Below are positions 39,355-48,286 of a stretch of 64,000 bases of DNA, one piece after another. Positions within the stretch are counted from its first letter, which is position 1, and each line of letters opens with the position of its first letter. The position numbers and the translations under genes were made by a program. The DNA lies in NCBI RefSeq assembly GCF_003967355.1, contig NZ_BIFH01000035.1, forward strand, positions 88,311 through 152,310, written 5' to 3'. Below the pieces are notes generated by a model. The model saw only the letters and a list, made by a program, of their open reading frames with translations. It searched no databases and was not told the DNA's origin. Source of the stretch: Embleya hyalina (GTDB lineage: Bacteria; Actinomycetota; Actinomycetes; Streptomycetales; Streptomycetaceae).

Positions 39355-40332
39355 GTGGTTCGCCCTGCCGGCGAGTGGTCGAACACGTGGGGAGACGGAT
39401 CCGTCGACGGATCCGTCTCCCCAGCCCCCCGGCCACCGGTCGACGCCGCCGAACTGAGGGCCGCGATGGCCGCCATCGAGGCCGCCGCCCCGTCGGGCGC
39501 CGACACCGTGGCCGGCGGCACGCGCGGTGCCGGCGGGCGACGTGGTGCTCCGGGAGCCGGTAACCGCCGGGCTCGCTCGGCGCGCCGTGGCTCGGAAGAG
39601 CACGAGGCGGGCGAGCGGGATGCGATCGACGACGGCTCGGGGGCCGGCGTCACGGGCACGGACCGACACGCTCGCGGTCGTGGGACCGGGAGTGGTCGGG
39701 CGAAACGCGACAGGCGGGCCGGGACTCGGGGCCGGGCCCGTCGTGACACCGAGGACTCGGAGCGGCCGGCCGACGAGGACGTCGACGCGGCTCCGGAACC
39801 GCTCGCCGATCCGGAGGCGACGGCGCGGGCGATCTGTCTGCGGCTGCTGACCGGGCGGGCGCGCACCCGGGCCCAGTTGGCCGACGCGCTGCGCCGCCGC
39901 GAGGTGCCCGACGAGGTCGCGGAATACGTACTGGGCCGCTTCACCGACGTCGGCCTGATCGACGACACGGCCTTCGCCGACGCGTGGGTGAGCACCAGGC
40001 ACACGGGCAAGGGGCTGGCCCGACGGGCACTGGCCCAGGAACTCCGCCGGCGCGGGGTGGACGCGGTCGTGGTCGACGAGGCGGTCGCGCAACTGGAACC
40101 CGAGCAGGAGTTGGAGACCGCCCGGGCCCTGGTCGCCCGCCGGTTGCCGGGCACGCGCGGCCTGGATCGGGACAAGCGAATCCGCAGGTTGGCGGGCATG
40201 CTCGCGCGCAAGGGATACGGCGAGGGGTTGGCCGTCCGAGTCGTCCGCGAGGCGCTCGATCACGAGGCCGAGGCCGACGAGAGCGACGACCCGGCCGAGA
40301 CTCCGTGGCGCGCCTGGGACGGGCCGGCCTGA
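39355..40332 (+). CDS. recX: Regulatory protein RecX with long low-complexity N-terminus
   Basis: A 325-residue reading from GTG 39355, with GAGGAGGG 7 nt upstream. The RecX domain begins near residue 152: ATARAICLRLLTGRARTRAQLADALRRREVP, VLGRFTDVGLIDDTAFADAWV, GKGLARRALAQELRRRGV and a C-terminal RRLAGMLARKGYGEGLAVRVVREAL. RecX caps and inhibits RecA filaments. The preceding ~150 residues are Gly/Arg/Asp/Ala-rich and probably disordered. A 34-bp perfect palindrome sits at 39389-39422 inside the start of the frame, and ATG 39466 (residue 38) is an alternative start beyond it. Confidence 0.9.
   Translation: MVRPAGEWSNTWGDGSVDGSVSPAPRPPVDAAELRAAMAAIEAAAPSGADTVAGGTRGAGGRRGAPGAGNRRARSARRGSEEHEAGERDAIDDGSGAGVTGTDRHARGRGTGSGRAKRDRRAGTRGRARRDTEDSERPADEDVDAAPEPLADPEATARAICLRLLTGRARTRAQLADALRRREVPDEVAEYVLGRFTDVGLIDDTAFADAWVSTRHTGKGLARRALAQELRRRGVDAVVVDEAVAQLEPEQELETARALVARRLPGTRGLDRDKRIRRLAGMLARKGYGEGLAVRVVREALDHEAEADESDDPAETPWRAWDGPA
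39389..39422. promoter_or_regulatory. 34-bp perfect palindrome at the recA-recX junction
   Basis: GGGGAGACGGATCCGTC at 39389-39405 is followed directly by its exact reverse complement to 39422. In RNA it gives a very stable hairpin 39 nt after recA. It could reduce transcription or translation of recX relative to recA, as hairpins do between recA and recX in other bacteria. Confidence 0.75.
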
Positions 40333-40455
40333 TCCCGGCCTCCGCCGGATCGCCCGGTGACCTAGCCTGGGAGCGTTGTCCGAGCCGTCGGGCCGTCACG
40401 AACGGGTCCGCCGGCACCGTTTCGCTCCAGCCGTCCGCTTGAAGGGCCATCCGCC

Positions 40456-41823
40456 TTGGCGATCAGTGTGTTCGACATGTTCTCGATCGGGATCGGCCCG
40501 TCGAGCTCCCACACGGTGGGTCCGATGCGCGCCGCGCGGATGTTCGCGCAGCGGCTGAAGAGCGAGGGTGTCCTCGACCGGGTCGCCTCGGTCCGGGTCG
40601 AGCTGTACGGCTCCCTGGGCGCGACCGGGCACGGGCACGGCACCCCGCGCGCGGTGCTGCTCGGCCTGGAGGGTTATTCGCCGCGCACGGTCGACCCGGA
40701 GGAGGTCGAGCCGGAGCTGGCCCGGATCCGCGAGTCGGGGATGTTGCGGCTGCACGGGGTGCACGAGATCGACTTCGACGGCGACCGCGACCTGGTGCTG
40801 CACCGCCGCAAGACGCTGCCGTACCACGCCAACGGGATGACCGCGTGGGCCCGGGACGCCGACGGCACCGAGTTGCTGAGCAAGACCTACTACTCGGTCG
40901 GCGGCGGCTTCGTGGTGGACGAGGACGCGGTGGGCGCGGACCGGGTCAAGCCCGACGACACCGTGCTGCGCCACCCCTTCCGCACCGGCGACGAGTTGTT
41001 GCGGCTGACCCGGGAGACCGGGTTGTCGGTGTCCGCGCTGATGCTGGAGAACGAGAAGGCCTGGCGCACCGAGGCGGAGATCCGGGCCGAACTGCTCGAG
41101 ATCTGGCAGGTGATGCGCGGGTGTGTCGAGCGCGGCCTGGCCACCGAGGGAATCCTGCCGGGCGGCCTCAAGGTGCGCCGTCGCGCCGCCCGTACCGCCC
41201 GCACGCTGCGCGCCGAGGGGGACCGGCCCACGCACGCGATGGAGTGGGTCACCCTGTGGGCGATGGCGGTCAACGAGGAGAACGCGGCGGGCGGCCGGGT
41301 GGTCACCGCGCCCACCAACGGCGCCGCCGGGATCATTCCGGCCGTGCTGCACCACTACGTGGAGACCGTCCCGGGCGCCGACGACGACGGCGTGGTGCGC
41401 TTCCTGCTCGCCGCGGGTGCGATCGGCATGTTGTTCAAGGAGAACGCCTCGATCTCCGGCGCCGAGGTCGGCTGCCAGGGCGAGGTGGGCTCGGCCTGCG
41501 CAATGGCCGCCGGCGGTCTGGCCGAGGTGCTGGGCGGCACCCCCGAGCAGGTGGAGAACGCCGCCGAGATCGGGATGGAGCACAACCTCGGGCTGACCTG
41601 CGACCCGGTCGGCGGCCTGGTCCAGATCCCGTGCATCGAGCGCAACGGCATGGCCGGGGTCAAGGCGGTCACCGCGGCCCGACTGGCGCTGCGCGGCGAC
41701 GGCCGGCACCACGTGTCGCTGGACAAGGTCATCAAGACCATGAAGGAGACCGGCGCCGACATGAAGACCAAGTACAAGGAGACCGCCCGGGGCGGCCTCG
41801 CGGTGAACATCATCGAGTGCTGA
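40456..41823 (+). CDS. sdaA: L-serine ammonia-lyase, single-chain Fe-S type
   Basis: A 455-residue protein from TTG 40456 (GAAGGG 9 nt upstream). Family motifs: [40 protein letters not shown], and in the C-terminal domain the Fe-S cysteines of [21 protein letters not shown] and [19 protein letters not shown]. It converts L-serine to pyruvate and ammonia using a [4Fe-4S] cluster. Length matches single-chain SdaA (about 455). It stands alone 123 nt after recX. Confidence 0.95.
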   Translation: MAISVFDMFSIGIGPSSSHTVGPMRAARMFAQRLKSEGVLDRVASVRVELYGSLGATGHGHGTPRAVLLGLEGYSPRTVDPEEVEPELARIRESGMLRLHGVHEIDFDGDRDLVLHRRKTLPYHANGMTAWARDADGTELLSKTYYSVGGGFVVDEDAVGADRVKPDDTVLRHPFRTGDELLRLTRETGLSVSALMLENEKAWRTEAEIRAELLEIWQVMRGCVERGLATEGILPGGLKVRRRAARTARTLRAEGDRPTHAMEWVTLWAMAVNEENAAGGRVVTAPTNGAAGIIPAVLHHYVETVPGADDDGVVRFLLAAGAIGMLFKENASISGAEVGCQGEVGSACAMAAGGLAEVLGGTPEQVENAAEIGMEHNLGLTCDPVGGLVQIPCIERNGMAGVKAVTAARLALRGDGRHHVSLDKVIKTMKETGADMKTKYKETARGGLAVNIIEC

Positions 41824-41933
41824 GTCTCGGCGAGTGCCGAGTGCCGAGTCTCGCCGAGCGCCCGGTCGCGGGGTGCGCGATCGCACCGACGGGGTGAGGT
41901 GTGCTTCCGGGGACGAGGGGTAGGCATGCGCCC

Positions 41934-42311
41934 GTGAATGACGAGAGTGGTCCCCTCCTGGTGCAGGTGTCGGCGGTCGGAGCCGGTCATACGTTGGTGA
42001 CCGTGCACGGCGAGATCGACATGGACAGCGGTCCGATCCTGGACGACGCGCTGGGTCGACAGGTGTCGGCCGAGCCGACCCGCCTGCTCCTGGATCTGTC
42101 CTCGGTCGCCTTCATCGACTCCTTCGGACTGCGGATCCTGGTCCGCGCGGAGCGACGCGTGCGGGAGGCGGGCGGCTCGCTGCGGCTGATCGCGCCGACG
42201 CGCGCGGTCGAGCGGGTGTTGCGGCTGACCGGCTTCACGCTGATGGTCGCCGTGCACGAGACGGTGCGCGAGGCGCTGGACGCCGAGGGGGCGCCCGTCG
42301 GGCGCGAGTAG
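41934..42311 (+). CDS. STAS-domain anti-sigma factor antagonist
   Basis: A 125-residue protein; GTG 41934 is chosen, with a GTG at 41901 as alternative. STAS landmarks are TLVTVHGEIDMDSGPILDDAL, RLLLDLSSVAFIDSFGLRILVRAERRVREAGG and APTRAVERVLRLTGFTLMVAVHETVREAL. Ser in IDSFGLR is the phosphorylation site used by SpoIIAA/RsbV-like proteins to switch anti-sigma factor binding. No cognate anti-sigma kinase gene is adjacent. A role in a partner-switching stress cascade is inferred. Confidence 0.9.
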   Translation: MNDESGPLLVQVSAVGAGHTLVTVHGEIDMDSGPILDDALGRQVSAEPTRLLLDLSSVAFIDSFGLRILVRAERRVREAGGSLRLIAPTRAVERVLRLTGFTLMVAVHETVREALDAEGAPVGRE

Positions 42312-42468
42312 CCGCGCCACTGTCCGATACGCGCTGCGCTGTGAGCGGAATCGGTCCCCGACATGATCAAAGTCCGGTCGAGGGGTGGCCGGATTCGATC
42401 ATGCACGCCACACTTGGAGTGTCCGCGCGCCGGATGTTTCTGCTGTCGCCCGAAGGCCGTGGACCTTT

Positions 42469-42504
42469 GGCCGTCCCGTCGAGCGCAAGCCCGACGGGAC
42501 GGCC
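42469..42504. terminator. Bidirectional-type terminator
   Basis: GGCCGTCCCGTC at 42469-42480 pairs with GACGGGACGGCC at 42493-42504. It lies in the gap between the converging STAS and hydrolase-like genes; the rest of that gap (42312-42556) shows no gene. Confidence 0.75.
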
Positions 42505-42556
42505 GCCGCATGTTCGGGGTCGGGGCGGGGGCGGGTGAGGCGGCCCCGCGCCCGGA

Positions 42557-43519
42557 TCAGCCCAGGGTGCGCTCGAGGAACCGCGCCATCGTCGAGCGAT
42601 ACTCGCGCGCCTCGGGGAGCAGCGCGGTCAGCTCGCTGGCCCCGTGCACGAAACCGTCCCAGCGCTTGCCCTCGACCGCGACACCGGCTTCCTCCAGGCG
42701 CTTCGCGTACGCCTCGCCCTCGTCCCGCAGCGGATCGTACTCGGCGGTGAGCACCAGCGCGGTGGGCAGCCCGGCCAGGTCCTCGGCGTGCAGTGGCGAG
42801 GCCAGCGGGTCGGTGGCCTCGCTGCGCGGGCTGGACAGGTACTGCGCGACGGCGAACTCCAGGCCGGCGCGGGTGAGCAGGTGGCCCTCGCCGTTCTCCG
42901 CCACCGACGGCCGCGCCAGGGTCAGGTCCAGGATCGGGCAGTCCAGCACCTGGGCCACCGGGGTCGGCTGGCGGCGGTCGCGCAACATCAGGGCGCAGGC
43001 GGCGGCCAGATTGCCCCCGGCGCCGGTGCCGCCGATGGCGACCTTGTCCGCGTTCACGCCCAACTGGAACGCGCGCTCCTGAACCCAGATCCACGCGGCG
43101 TACGCGTCCTCCAGGGGCCAGGGGAACTTGAACTCGGGGGCCAGGCGATACTCGACCGAGACCACCACCGCGCCGCTCTCCGCGGCGATGTGCGCGCAGT
43201 GGCTGTCGGACGCGTCGACCGAGCCCAGCCACCACGCGCCGTCGTGGAGGTACACGTAGCCTGGACGACCGCCCTTGGGCGCGGGTCCGGCCGGCGTGTA
43301 CACGCGGGCGGTGATCCTGCCCGGCTCGGGCTCCTTGACGGTGATGCTCACTTCCCGCGTCGTCACATCTTTCGGCGCGGGCTCGACGGACGCGAGGATG
43401 GTCGTCTCGAGACCTTTGTTCGACGCGGCACGACGCTCCGCCAGGGGCAGGTCGGCCGGAAGGGGCGGCGCGGCGGCGACAGCGTCGAGGATCGGCTGGA
43501 TCTGCGGTGCGACGGGCAT
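42557..43519 (-). CDS. Alpha/beta-hydrolase (HSL-like) homolog lacking the catalytic Ser
   Basis: A 320-residue protein from ATG 43519 with GGAGGAG 4 nt upstream. The plan is that of the hormone-sensitive-lipase family: SVEYRLAPEFKFPWPLEDAYAAWIWV, LTAEYDPLRDEGEAYAKRLEEAGV (Asp) and FVHGAS (His). However, the usual HGGGW is HDGAW, and the nucleophile elbow GDSAGG is GTGAGG, so the catalytic Ser is replaced by Gly. The protein is therefore probably not an esterase in the usual sense. A binding role or another chemistry is possible. Sequencing error at both sites is unlikely since the frame is intact. Confidence 0.8.
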   Translation of the reverse strand: MPVAPQIQPILDAVAAAPPLPADLPLAERRAASNKGLETTILASVEPAPKDVTTREVSITVKEPEPGRITARVYTPAGPAPKGGRPGYVYLHDGAWWLGSVDASDSHCAHIAAESGAVVVSVEYRLAPEFKFPWPLEDAYAAWIWVQERAFQLGVNADKVAIGGTGAGGNLAAACALMLRDRRQPTPVAQVLDCPILDLTLARPSVAENGEGHLLTRAGLEFAVAQYLSSPRSEATDPLASPLHAEDLAGLPTALVLTAEYDPLRDEGEAYAKRLEEAGVAVEGKRWDGFVHGASELTALLPEAREYRSTMARFLERTLG

Positions 43520-43687
43520 GCGACTCCTCCGAACGGAACTACGAAGCAGCACAGTAGAACTTCACGCCCGGAGTTGACAGAGCGTCAGAAGTCGAGCGCG
43601 TGACATAGGCCACACAGAAACGGCACGAAGGGCGTCAACCGCCCCAGTTGCCCCCAGCGTTCAATAGACGAACCCAACGAGGAGTAC

Positions 43688-44905
43688 GTGTTGACCGTCA
43701 TCGACGAACCCCGGATACCGGGCGCGCCCCCGTCCGGACCGGGCCGGGGCGCATCCGACGAGCGCTTGTCGGGAGCCCTGTCGTTCGTGGAACGCGGGCT
43801 TCGCATCCTGTGGCGACCGCTGGCCGTCTACGCCGCCACCGCGCTGGCGCAACTGCTCGTGCTCTCGTGGATGATCCCGCCGGGCGGACCGAGCCTGCGG
43901 GATCGGCTGTTGCAGTGGGACGCGCACTGGTACGTGGACGTCGCCGCGCACGGCTATCCGGACAGCTTCACGTACACCCCCGAGGGCGACCTCACCGGGA
44001 ACACGCTCGCGTTCTTCCCGCTGTATCCGGGCCTGGTCCGGATCGTGCACTACCTGACCGGCACCGACTACGAGACGGCCGGTCTGATCGCCGGGCACCT
44101 GGCCACGGCCGTCGCGATGTGCGTGCTGTACGTGTTCATGACGCGCCTGTACGACCGGCGCGCGGCGCTGGCGATGGTCGTCCTGGTGGGCGGCGCGCAG
44201 CCGATGTCCGTGGTGTTCTCGATGGCCTACAGCGAGACGCTCTTCCTGGCCCTCGCGGTGGGCACGCTGCTGGCCGCGCATCGCCGAGCCTGGTTGACCG
44301 CGGGCCTGCTCGCGTGTCTGACCAGCGTGACCCGACCGGCGGGCATCGCGGCGATCGCCGCGCTCGGGGTGGCGGCGCTGATGGAGATGTGGCGGCATCG
44401 GCGGCTGATGTCCGCGCCGATCGCCGCGTGTGCGATCGCGTGCATGGGGATGCCGCTCTACCTGTTGTGGGTGGGCGAGCGGTTGGGCGAGATCGACGCC
44501 TGGTTCACCATCCAGGACGCCGGGTGGGGCACCAAGTGGGACAACGGGGACGCGGTCCGGCACTTCCTCACCGACACGCTGCGCAACGGCGACCAGTGGA
44601 TAGCGGTCAGCACGGCGGTGCTGATCATCGCGGCGGTGGTCGGCTCGCTGGTCGCGCTGAACCGGCGCATCTGGCCGCCGTTGGCGGTGTACGGGCTGTC
44701 GATCCTGGTGATGACGCTGTGTCAGAGCAACTACTACCACTCGAAGTTGCGGCTGATGATCCCCACGCTGCTGTTCTTCGTCCCGCTCGCGACGGTGCTG
44801 GCCCGGGCGCGGACCCGCACGGCCGTGCTGGTGCTGGGCGGCGCGTGCCTGTTCGGGATGTGGTACGGCGCGTACATGCTGACCACGTGGCACTACGGAA
44901 TCTGA
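43688..44905 (+). CDS. PIG-V/GT-C type mannosyltransferase-like membrane protein
   Basis: A 405-residue protein from GTG 43688; TTG 43691 is better spaced from GAGGAG (6 nt) and may be the true start. It is a multi-TM protein with the GT-C/PIG-V signature RDRLLQWDAHWYVDVAAHGY (Asp-His in the first loop), TLAFFPLYPGLVRIV, SETLFLALAVGTLLAAHRRAWLTAGLLACLTSVTRPAG and CQSNYYHSKLRLMIP. This family transfers mannose from a lipid carrier to lipid-linked acceptors. The actinobacterial substrate is unknown. It is a single-gene unit. Confidence 0.8.
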   Translation: MLTVIDEPRIPGAPPSGPGRGASDERLSGALSFVERGLRILWRPLAVYAATALAQLLVLSWMIPPGGPSLRDRLLQWDAHWYVDVAAHGYPDSFTYTPEGDLTGNTLAFFPLYPGLVRIVHYLTGTDYETAGLIAGHLATAVAMCVLYVFMTRLYDRRAALAMVVLVGGAQPMSVVFSMAYSETLFLALAVGTLLAAHRRAWLTAGLLACLTSVTRPAGIAAIAALGVAALMEMWRHRRLMSAPIAACAIACMGMPLYLLWVGERLGEIDAWFTIQDAGWGTKWDNGDAVRHFLTDTLRNGDQWIAVSTAVLIIAAVVGSLVALNRRIWPPLAVYGLSILVMTLCQSNYYHSKLRLMIPTLLFFVPLATVLARARTRTAVLVLGGACLFGMWYGAYMLTTWHYGI

Positions 44906-45103
44906 CCGGACCTCGGCCGACCTGCCCGGCGTAGCGGCCGACTCGTCCGCCGCCCCTCCCCCGGCCGGCGCGTGCCCCCCGTGGTCCCGGTCGCCTGGGG
45001 AGTGCCCCGACCGACGTGGGATTTCGCTGCCGCGACTGTTGTGATCGGCATTCGGGTGATGGCCGAATAGTTGGGCATTTACCGACGATTAGCATCCATT
45101 CCT

Positions 45104-46312
45104 GTGACAGAACACCACAGTGCCGGGACTCGTGACACGACCGACGTGGTCATCCTCGGGGCCGGGCCCGCCGGGCTGATCCTCGCGAACATCCTGCACG
45201 GGCGCGGGGTCGACTGCGTCGTCCTGGAACGTGCCGGTCGGGCGCACATCGAGACCCGGGCGCGGGCGGGGTTCCTGGCCGCGAACACCGTACGGGTGCT
45301 GGAGCGCAACGGCCTGGCCGAGGGCCTGCGCAGACGAGGCCGGGAGCACGGCGTCTGCGAGTTCCGCACCGAGGGCGAGCGCTTCCGGCTGGACTACGGC
45401 CGGCTGGGCAGCGGGGAGGCACACACGGTCTACCAGCAACAGGACCTGGTCACGGACCTGTTGGCGCGGTATCTCGACGCGGGCGGCCGGATCCGGTTCG
45501 GGACCGAGGCGACGGCGGTGGTCGACGCGGACACCTCGCGACCGTCCGTGCGGGCGCGCGAGGCGGACGGGCGCCCCGGCGGCTGGACGGCCGGATACGT
45601 CGCCGGCTGCGACGGCCGGCACGGGGTCGCCCGGCGGTCGATCCCGCCCGGTGCGGTCCGGCACCACCGGCGCGACCACGGCGTGTCCTGGCTGGGTGTG
45701 CTCGCCGACGCGCCGCCGAGCATGGACGCCGTCGGCTACGCGATGCATGCGCGCGGCTTCGCCGGCCACATGGCGCGCACCCCGGACACCACGCGCTACT
45801 ACCTGCAGTGCGCGCCGGGCGCCTCGATCGACGCCTGGCCCGACGAGCGGGTCTGGGACGAGTTGGCGGTGCGGATGCGCGCGGCGGACTACGGGCCGCT
45901 GCGGACCGGCCCGATTCGGCGGCGCGCCGTCGTGGACCTGGAGTCCGACGTGCTGGAACCGCTGCGGTACGGCTCGCTGTTCCTGGTCGGGGACGCGGCG
46001 AGCCTGGTGAGTCCGTCCGCCGCGAAGGGCGCGAACCTCGCGGTCCTGGAGGCGGAGATCCTGGCCCGGGCGCTGATCGCGGACCTCGTGCACGCCGACC
46101 CCGAGCCGCTGGCCCGCTACTCGGCGCGGTGCCTGGCGCACATCTGGCGGGCGCAGGAGTTCTCGCTGTGGATGATCCGGCTCCTGCACCGCCCGCCCGG
46201 GTCGGACGACGAGACGTTGTTCCGGGACCGGTTGCGCCGCTCGCGGGTCGAGTCGCTGCGCACCTCACGGGTGCAGCAGGACTGGTTCGCCGAGAACTAC
46301 GTCGGCGTGTGA
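45104..46312 (+). CDS. PobA-like FAD-dependent aromatic hydroxylase
   Basis: A 402-residue protein from GTG 45104 (TTG 45071 is possible; no clear ribosome site for either). FAD motifs: VVILGAGPAGLILANILHGRGVDCVVLERAGR, the conserved RARAGFLAANTVRVLERNGLAEGL, GCDGRHGVARR (DG motif) and LFLVGDAASLVSPSAAKGANLAV. The arrangement matches 4-hydroxybenzoate 3-monooxygenase-like enzymes. It hydroxylates an aromatic ring with NAD(P)H and O2. An O-methyltransferase gene follows after 31 nt, suggesting hydroxylation followed by methylation of one small molecule. Confidence 0.85.
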   Translation: MTEHHSAGTRDTTDVVILGAGPAGLILANILHGRGVDCVVLERAGRAHIETRARAGFLAANTVRVLERNGLAEGLRRRGREHGVCEFRTEGERFRLDYGRLGSGEAHTVYQQQDLVTDLLARYLDAGGRIRFGTEATAVVDADTSRPSVRAREADGRPGGWTAGYVAGCDGRHGVARRSIPPGAVRHHRRDHGVSWLGVLADAPPSMDAVGYAMHARGFAGHMARTPDTTRYYLQCAPGASIDAWPDERVWDELAVRMRAADYGPLRTGPIRRRAVVDLESDVLEPLRYGSLFLVGDAASLVSPSAAKGANLAVLEAEILARALIADLVHADPEPLARYSARCLAHIWRAQEFSLWMIRLLHRPPGSDDETLFRDRLRRSRVESLRTSRVQQDWFAENYVGV

Positions 46313-46343
46313 CGAGATCCATCGCGACGAAGGAGTCCTTCAG

Positions 46344-48065
46344 ATGACCACACAGACGCAGACGCCGACGAGGACGAGCGGCCGTGACGACACGGCCCGC
46401 CTGAGCGCGGCGATCGACATCGTCCGACACCAGCACACCGCGACGCTGCTCGCGCTGCTGTTGCCGGGCCTGGACGGCCCGGAGTTGCGGGCGCTCGTGG
46501 ATCGTTGCCGCTTCGTGCACGCCGGGCTGCTCGTCTGCCCGCCGAGCATGGCGCAGTTGCGCGCGGAGTTGGCCGCGCACGGGCTGGACGCGGACGACCC
46601 GCGGCTGCCCAGCGTGGTGGTCCGCGAGCGGCTGGCGTTACGACACCGGCGCGACGTCGCCGACCTCGACGTGGGCATCCTGCGCCCCGCCGTGCGGGGT
46701 CTCGACGGCGAACGCCGGGCGGTCGAGGTGTTCGTGCTCCCCGTGCCGCCGGGGTCGGAGTTGGCGGACATCGCCGCGCACGAGCGGGAACGGGAGCACG
46801 AGGCGCATCTGGCGTTCGAGGTCCGGCGGCCCGATCCGCTGGTGCTGCGCGGCCTGTGCGCGACCTTCGCCCGGCACGGCGCGTTCGCCGACGGCGGCGG
46901 GTACAACCCGCACGAGGACGGCACGGTCTTCTACTTCACCGCTCCCGCCGACTCGAAGGCCGCGTACCGCCGCCTGGAGCTGTACGCGAGCGGCGACCAC
47001 CGGCAGGTGCTCGCCGCCCACCTGGAGGACTTCCGGACCCGGCAGCCCGCCGAGACGCTGCTGCGGCTGTCGACCGGCGCGTGGACGACCCAGGCGCTGG
47101 CGACGTGTGCGCGGCTGGGGCTGGCCGACGCCATGGAGACGGGCGCCGCCGTCGGGCTCGCGACGCTGGCGCGGGCGGTCGACGCCGATCCGCCGAGCCT
47201 GGCGCGGCTGCTGCGCTACCTCACCATGCTGGACATGGTCGTGGAGGACGCGAACGGCTTCCGGCTCACCGAGGCCGGCGCGCTGTTGCGCGCGAACTCC
47301 CCCGGTTCGATGCGGCCGTTGACGCTGATGTACGGCGGCCCGTTCTACCGGTCCTTCGCGCTGCTCACGCACAGCGTGCGGACCGGGGACACCGGCTTCG
47401 AGCGGCTGTTCGGCGAGAATCACTTCGACTACTTCGCCCGCCGGCCCGAACTCGCCGCCTGCTTCGACGAGTCCATGGCCGCGAGCGCGCGCATGTTCGA
47501 TCCGCTGCCCGCGCACCCGGTGATCACGGCGGCCGGCGACGCGGCGGGACCCAGGACCGTCGTCGACGTCGCGGGCGGTACGGGCGAGTTGCTCGGCCGA
47601 CTGCTCGCCGCGCGCCCGAACCTGCGCGGCGTGCTGCTGGAGCGTCCGCACGTCGTGGCGGCCGCCCGCCGCTCGCTCGACGCGGCCGGGGTGGGCGAGC
47701 GCTGCGCGTACCGGGCCGGCGATTTCGCGGACGTACCGGCGGGCGGGGACGTCTACGTGCTCTCCCGCGTCCTGCACGACTGGGACGACGAGCGCTGCGG
47801 GCAGATCCTCCGGCACTGCGCCGCCGCCATGCCCGTACACGCCGACCTGCTCGTCGTCGAGCGCCTGCTGCCCGCCGACGGCTCCCCGGCGCCGGCCATC
47901 GCCTGGGACCTGCACATGATGTGCAACGTCGGGGGCCGCGAGCGCGGCGTCGACCACTACGGCCGGCTGCTCGGCGACGCCGGGCTCCGGCTCGTCGACG
48001 CCTCGCCGCTGCCGCTGGGCGCGAGTGTGCTGCACGTCCGCAGGGCCGACGCGGCGCGGCCCTGA
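46344..48065 (+). CDS. SAM-dependent O-methyltransferase with extra N-terminal domain
   Basis: A 573-residue protein from ATG 46344 with GAAGGAG 8 nt upstream. Residues ~240-570 form a standard plant-type/MmcR-like methyltransferase: dimerisation helix-turn-helix (LSTGAWTTQALATCARLGLADAM), SAM loop VVDVAGGTGELLGRLLAARP, and the catalytic region LSRVLHDWDDERCGQIL. The first ~230 residues are an additional domain (DIVRHQHTATLLALLLPGL, HAGLLVCPPSMAQLRAELAAHG, FEVRRPDPLVLRGLCATFARHGAFADGGGYNPHEDGTVFYF) that I do not recognise; it may be a substrate-binding or partner module. It forms a likely two-gene operon with the PobA-like gene. Confidence 0.85.
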   Translation: MTTQTQTPTRTSGRDDTARLSAAIDIVRHQHTATLLALLLPGLDGPELRALVDRCRFVHAGLLVCPPSMAQLRAELAAHGLDADDPRLPSVVVRERLALRHRRDVADLDVGILRPAVRGLDGERRAVEVFVLPVPPGSELADIAAHEREREHEAHLAFEVRRPDPLVLRGLCATFARHGAFADGGGYNPHEDGTVFYFTAPADSKAAYRRLELYASGDHRQVLAAHLEDFRTRQPAETLLRLSTGAWTTQALATCARLGLADAMETGAAVGLATLARAVDADPPSLARLLRYLTMLDMVVEDANGFRLTEAGALLRANSPGSMRPLTLMYGGPFYRSFALLTHSVRTGDTGFERLFGENHFDYFARRPELAACFDESMAASARMFDPLPAHPVITAAGDAAGPRTVVDVAGGTGELLGRLLAARPNLRGVLLERPHVVAAARRSLDAAGVGERCAYRAGDFADVPAGGDVYVLSRVLHDWDDERCGQILRHCAAAMPVHADLLVVERLLPADGSPAPAIAWDLHMMCNVGGRERGVDHYGRLLGDAGLRLVDASPLPLGASVLHVRRADAARP

Positions 48066-48093
48066 GGCCGGGGGCGGGGTGGCTCGCTACGAC

Positions 48094-48126
48094 GAAAGCC
48101 CCGGCCGGGATCGGCTCGGGGCTTTC
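48094..48126. terminator. Terminator between converging genes
   Basis: GAAAGCCCCGGCCG at 48094-48107 pairs with CGGC-TC-GGGGCTTTC ending at 48126. It lies between the methyltransferase gene and the converging RNase H/phosphatase gene. Confidence 0.8.
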
Positions 48127-48286
48127 GGAAGCTTGGTCCTCCGCGTGGTCCGCCCGGATTCCACTGGCGGGCACGCTGAAGCCACTCGCCACTATGCCAC
48201 ACCCTCCACGCCGGGGTCAAACTTTTGTTCGATCCGGGCGCGGGTCGCGTGCGCTCCCGGGTCGGGCGGCCGGCGAGGCCGGGCCG

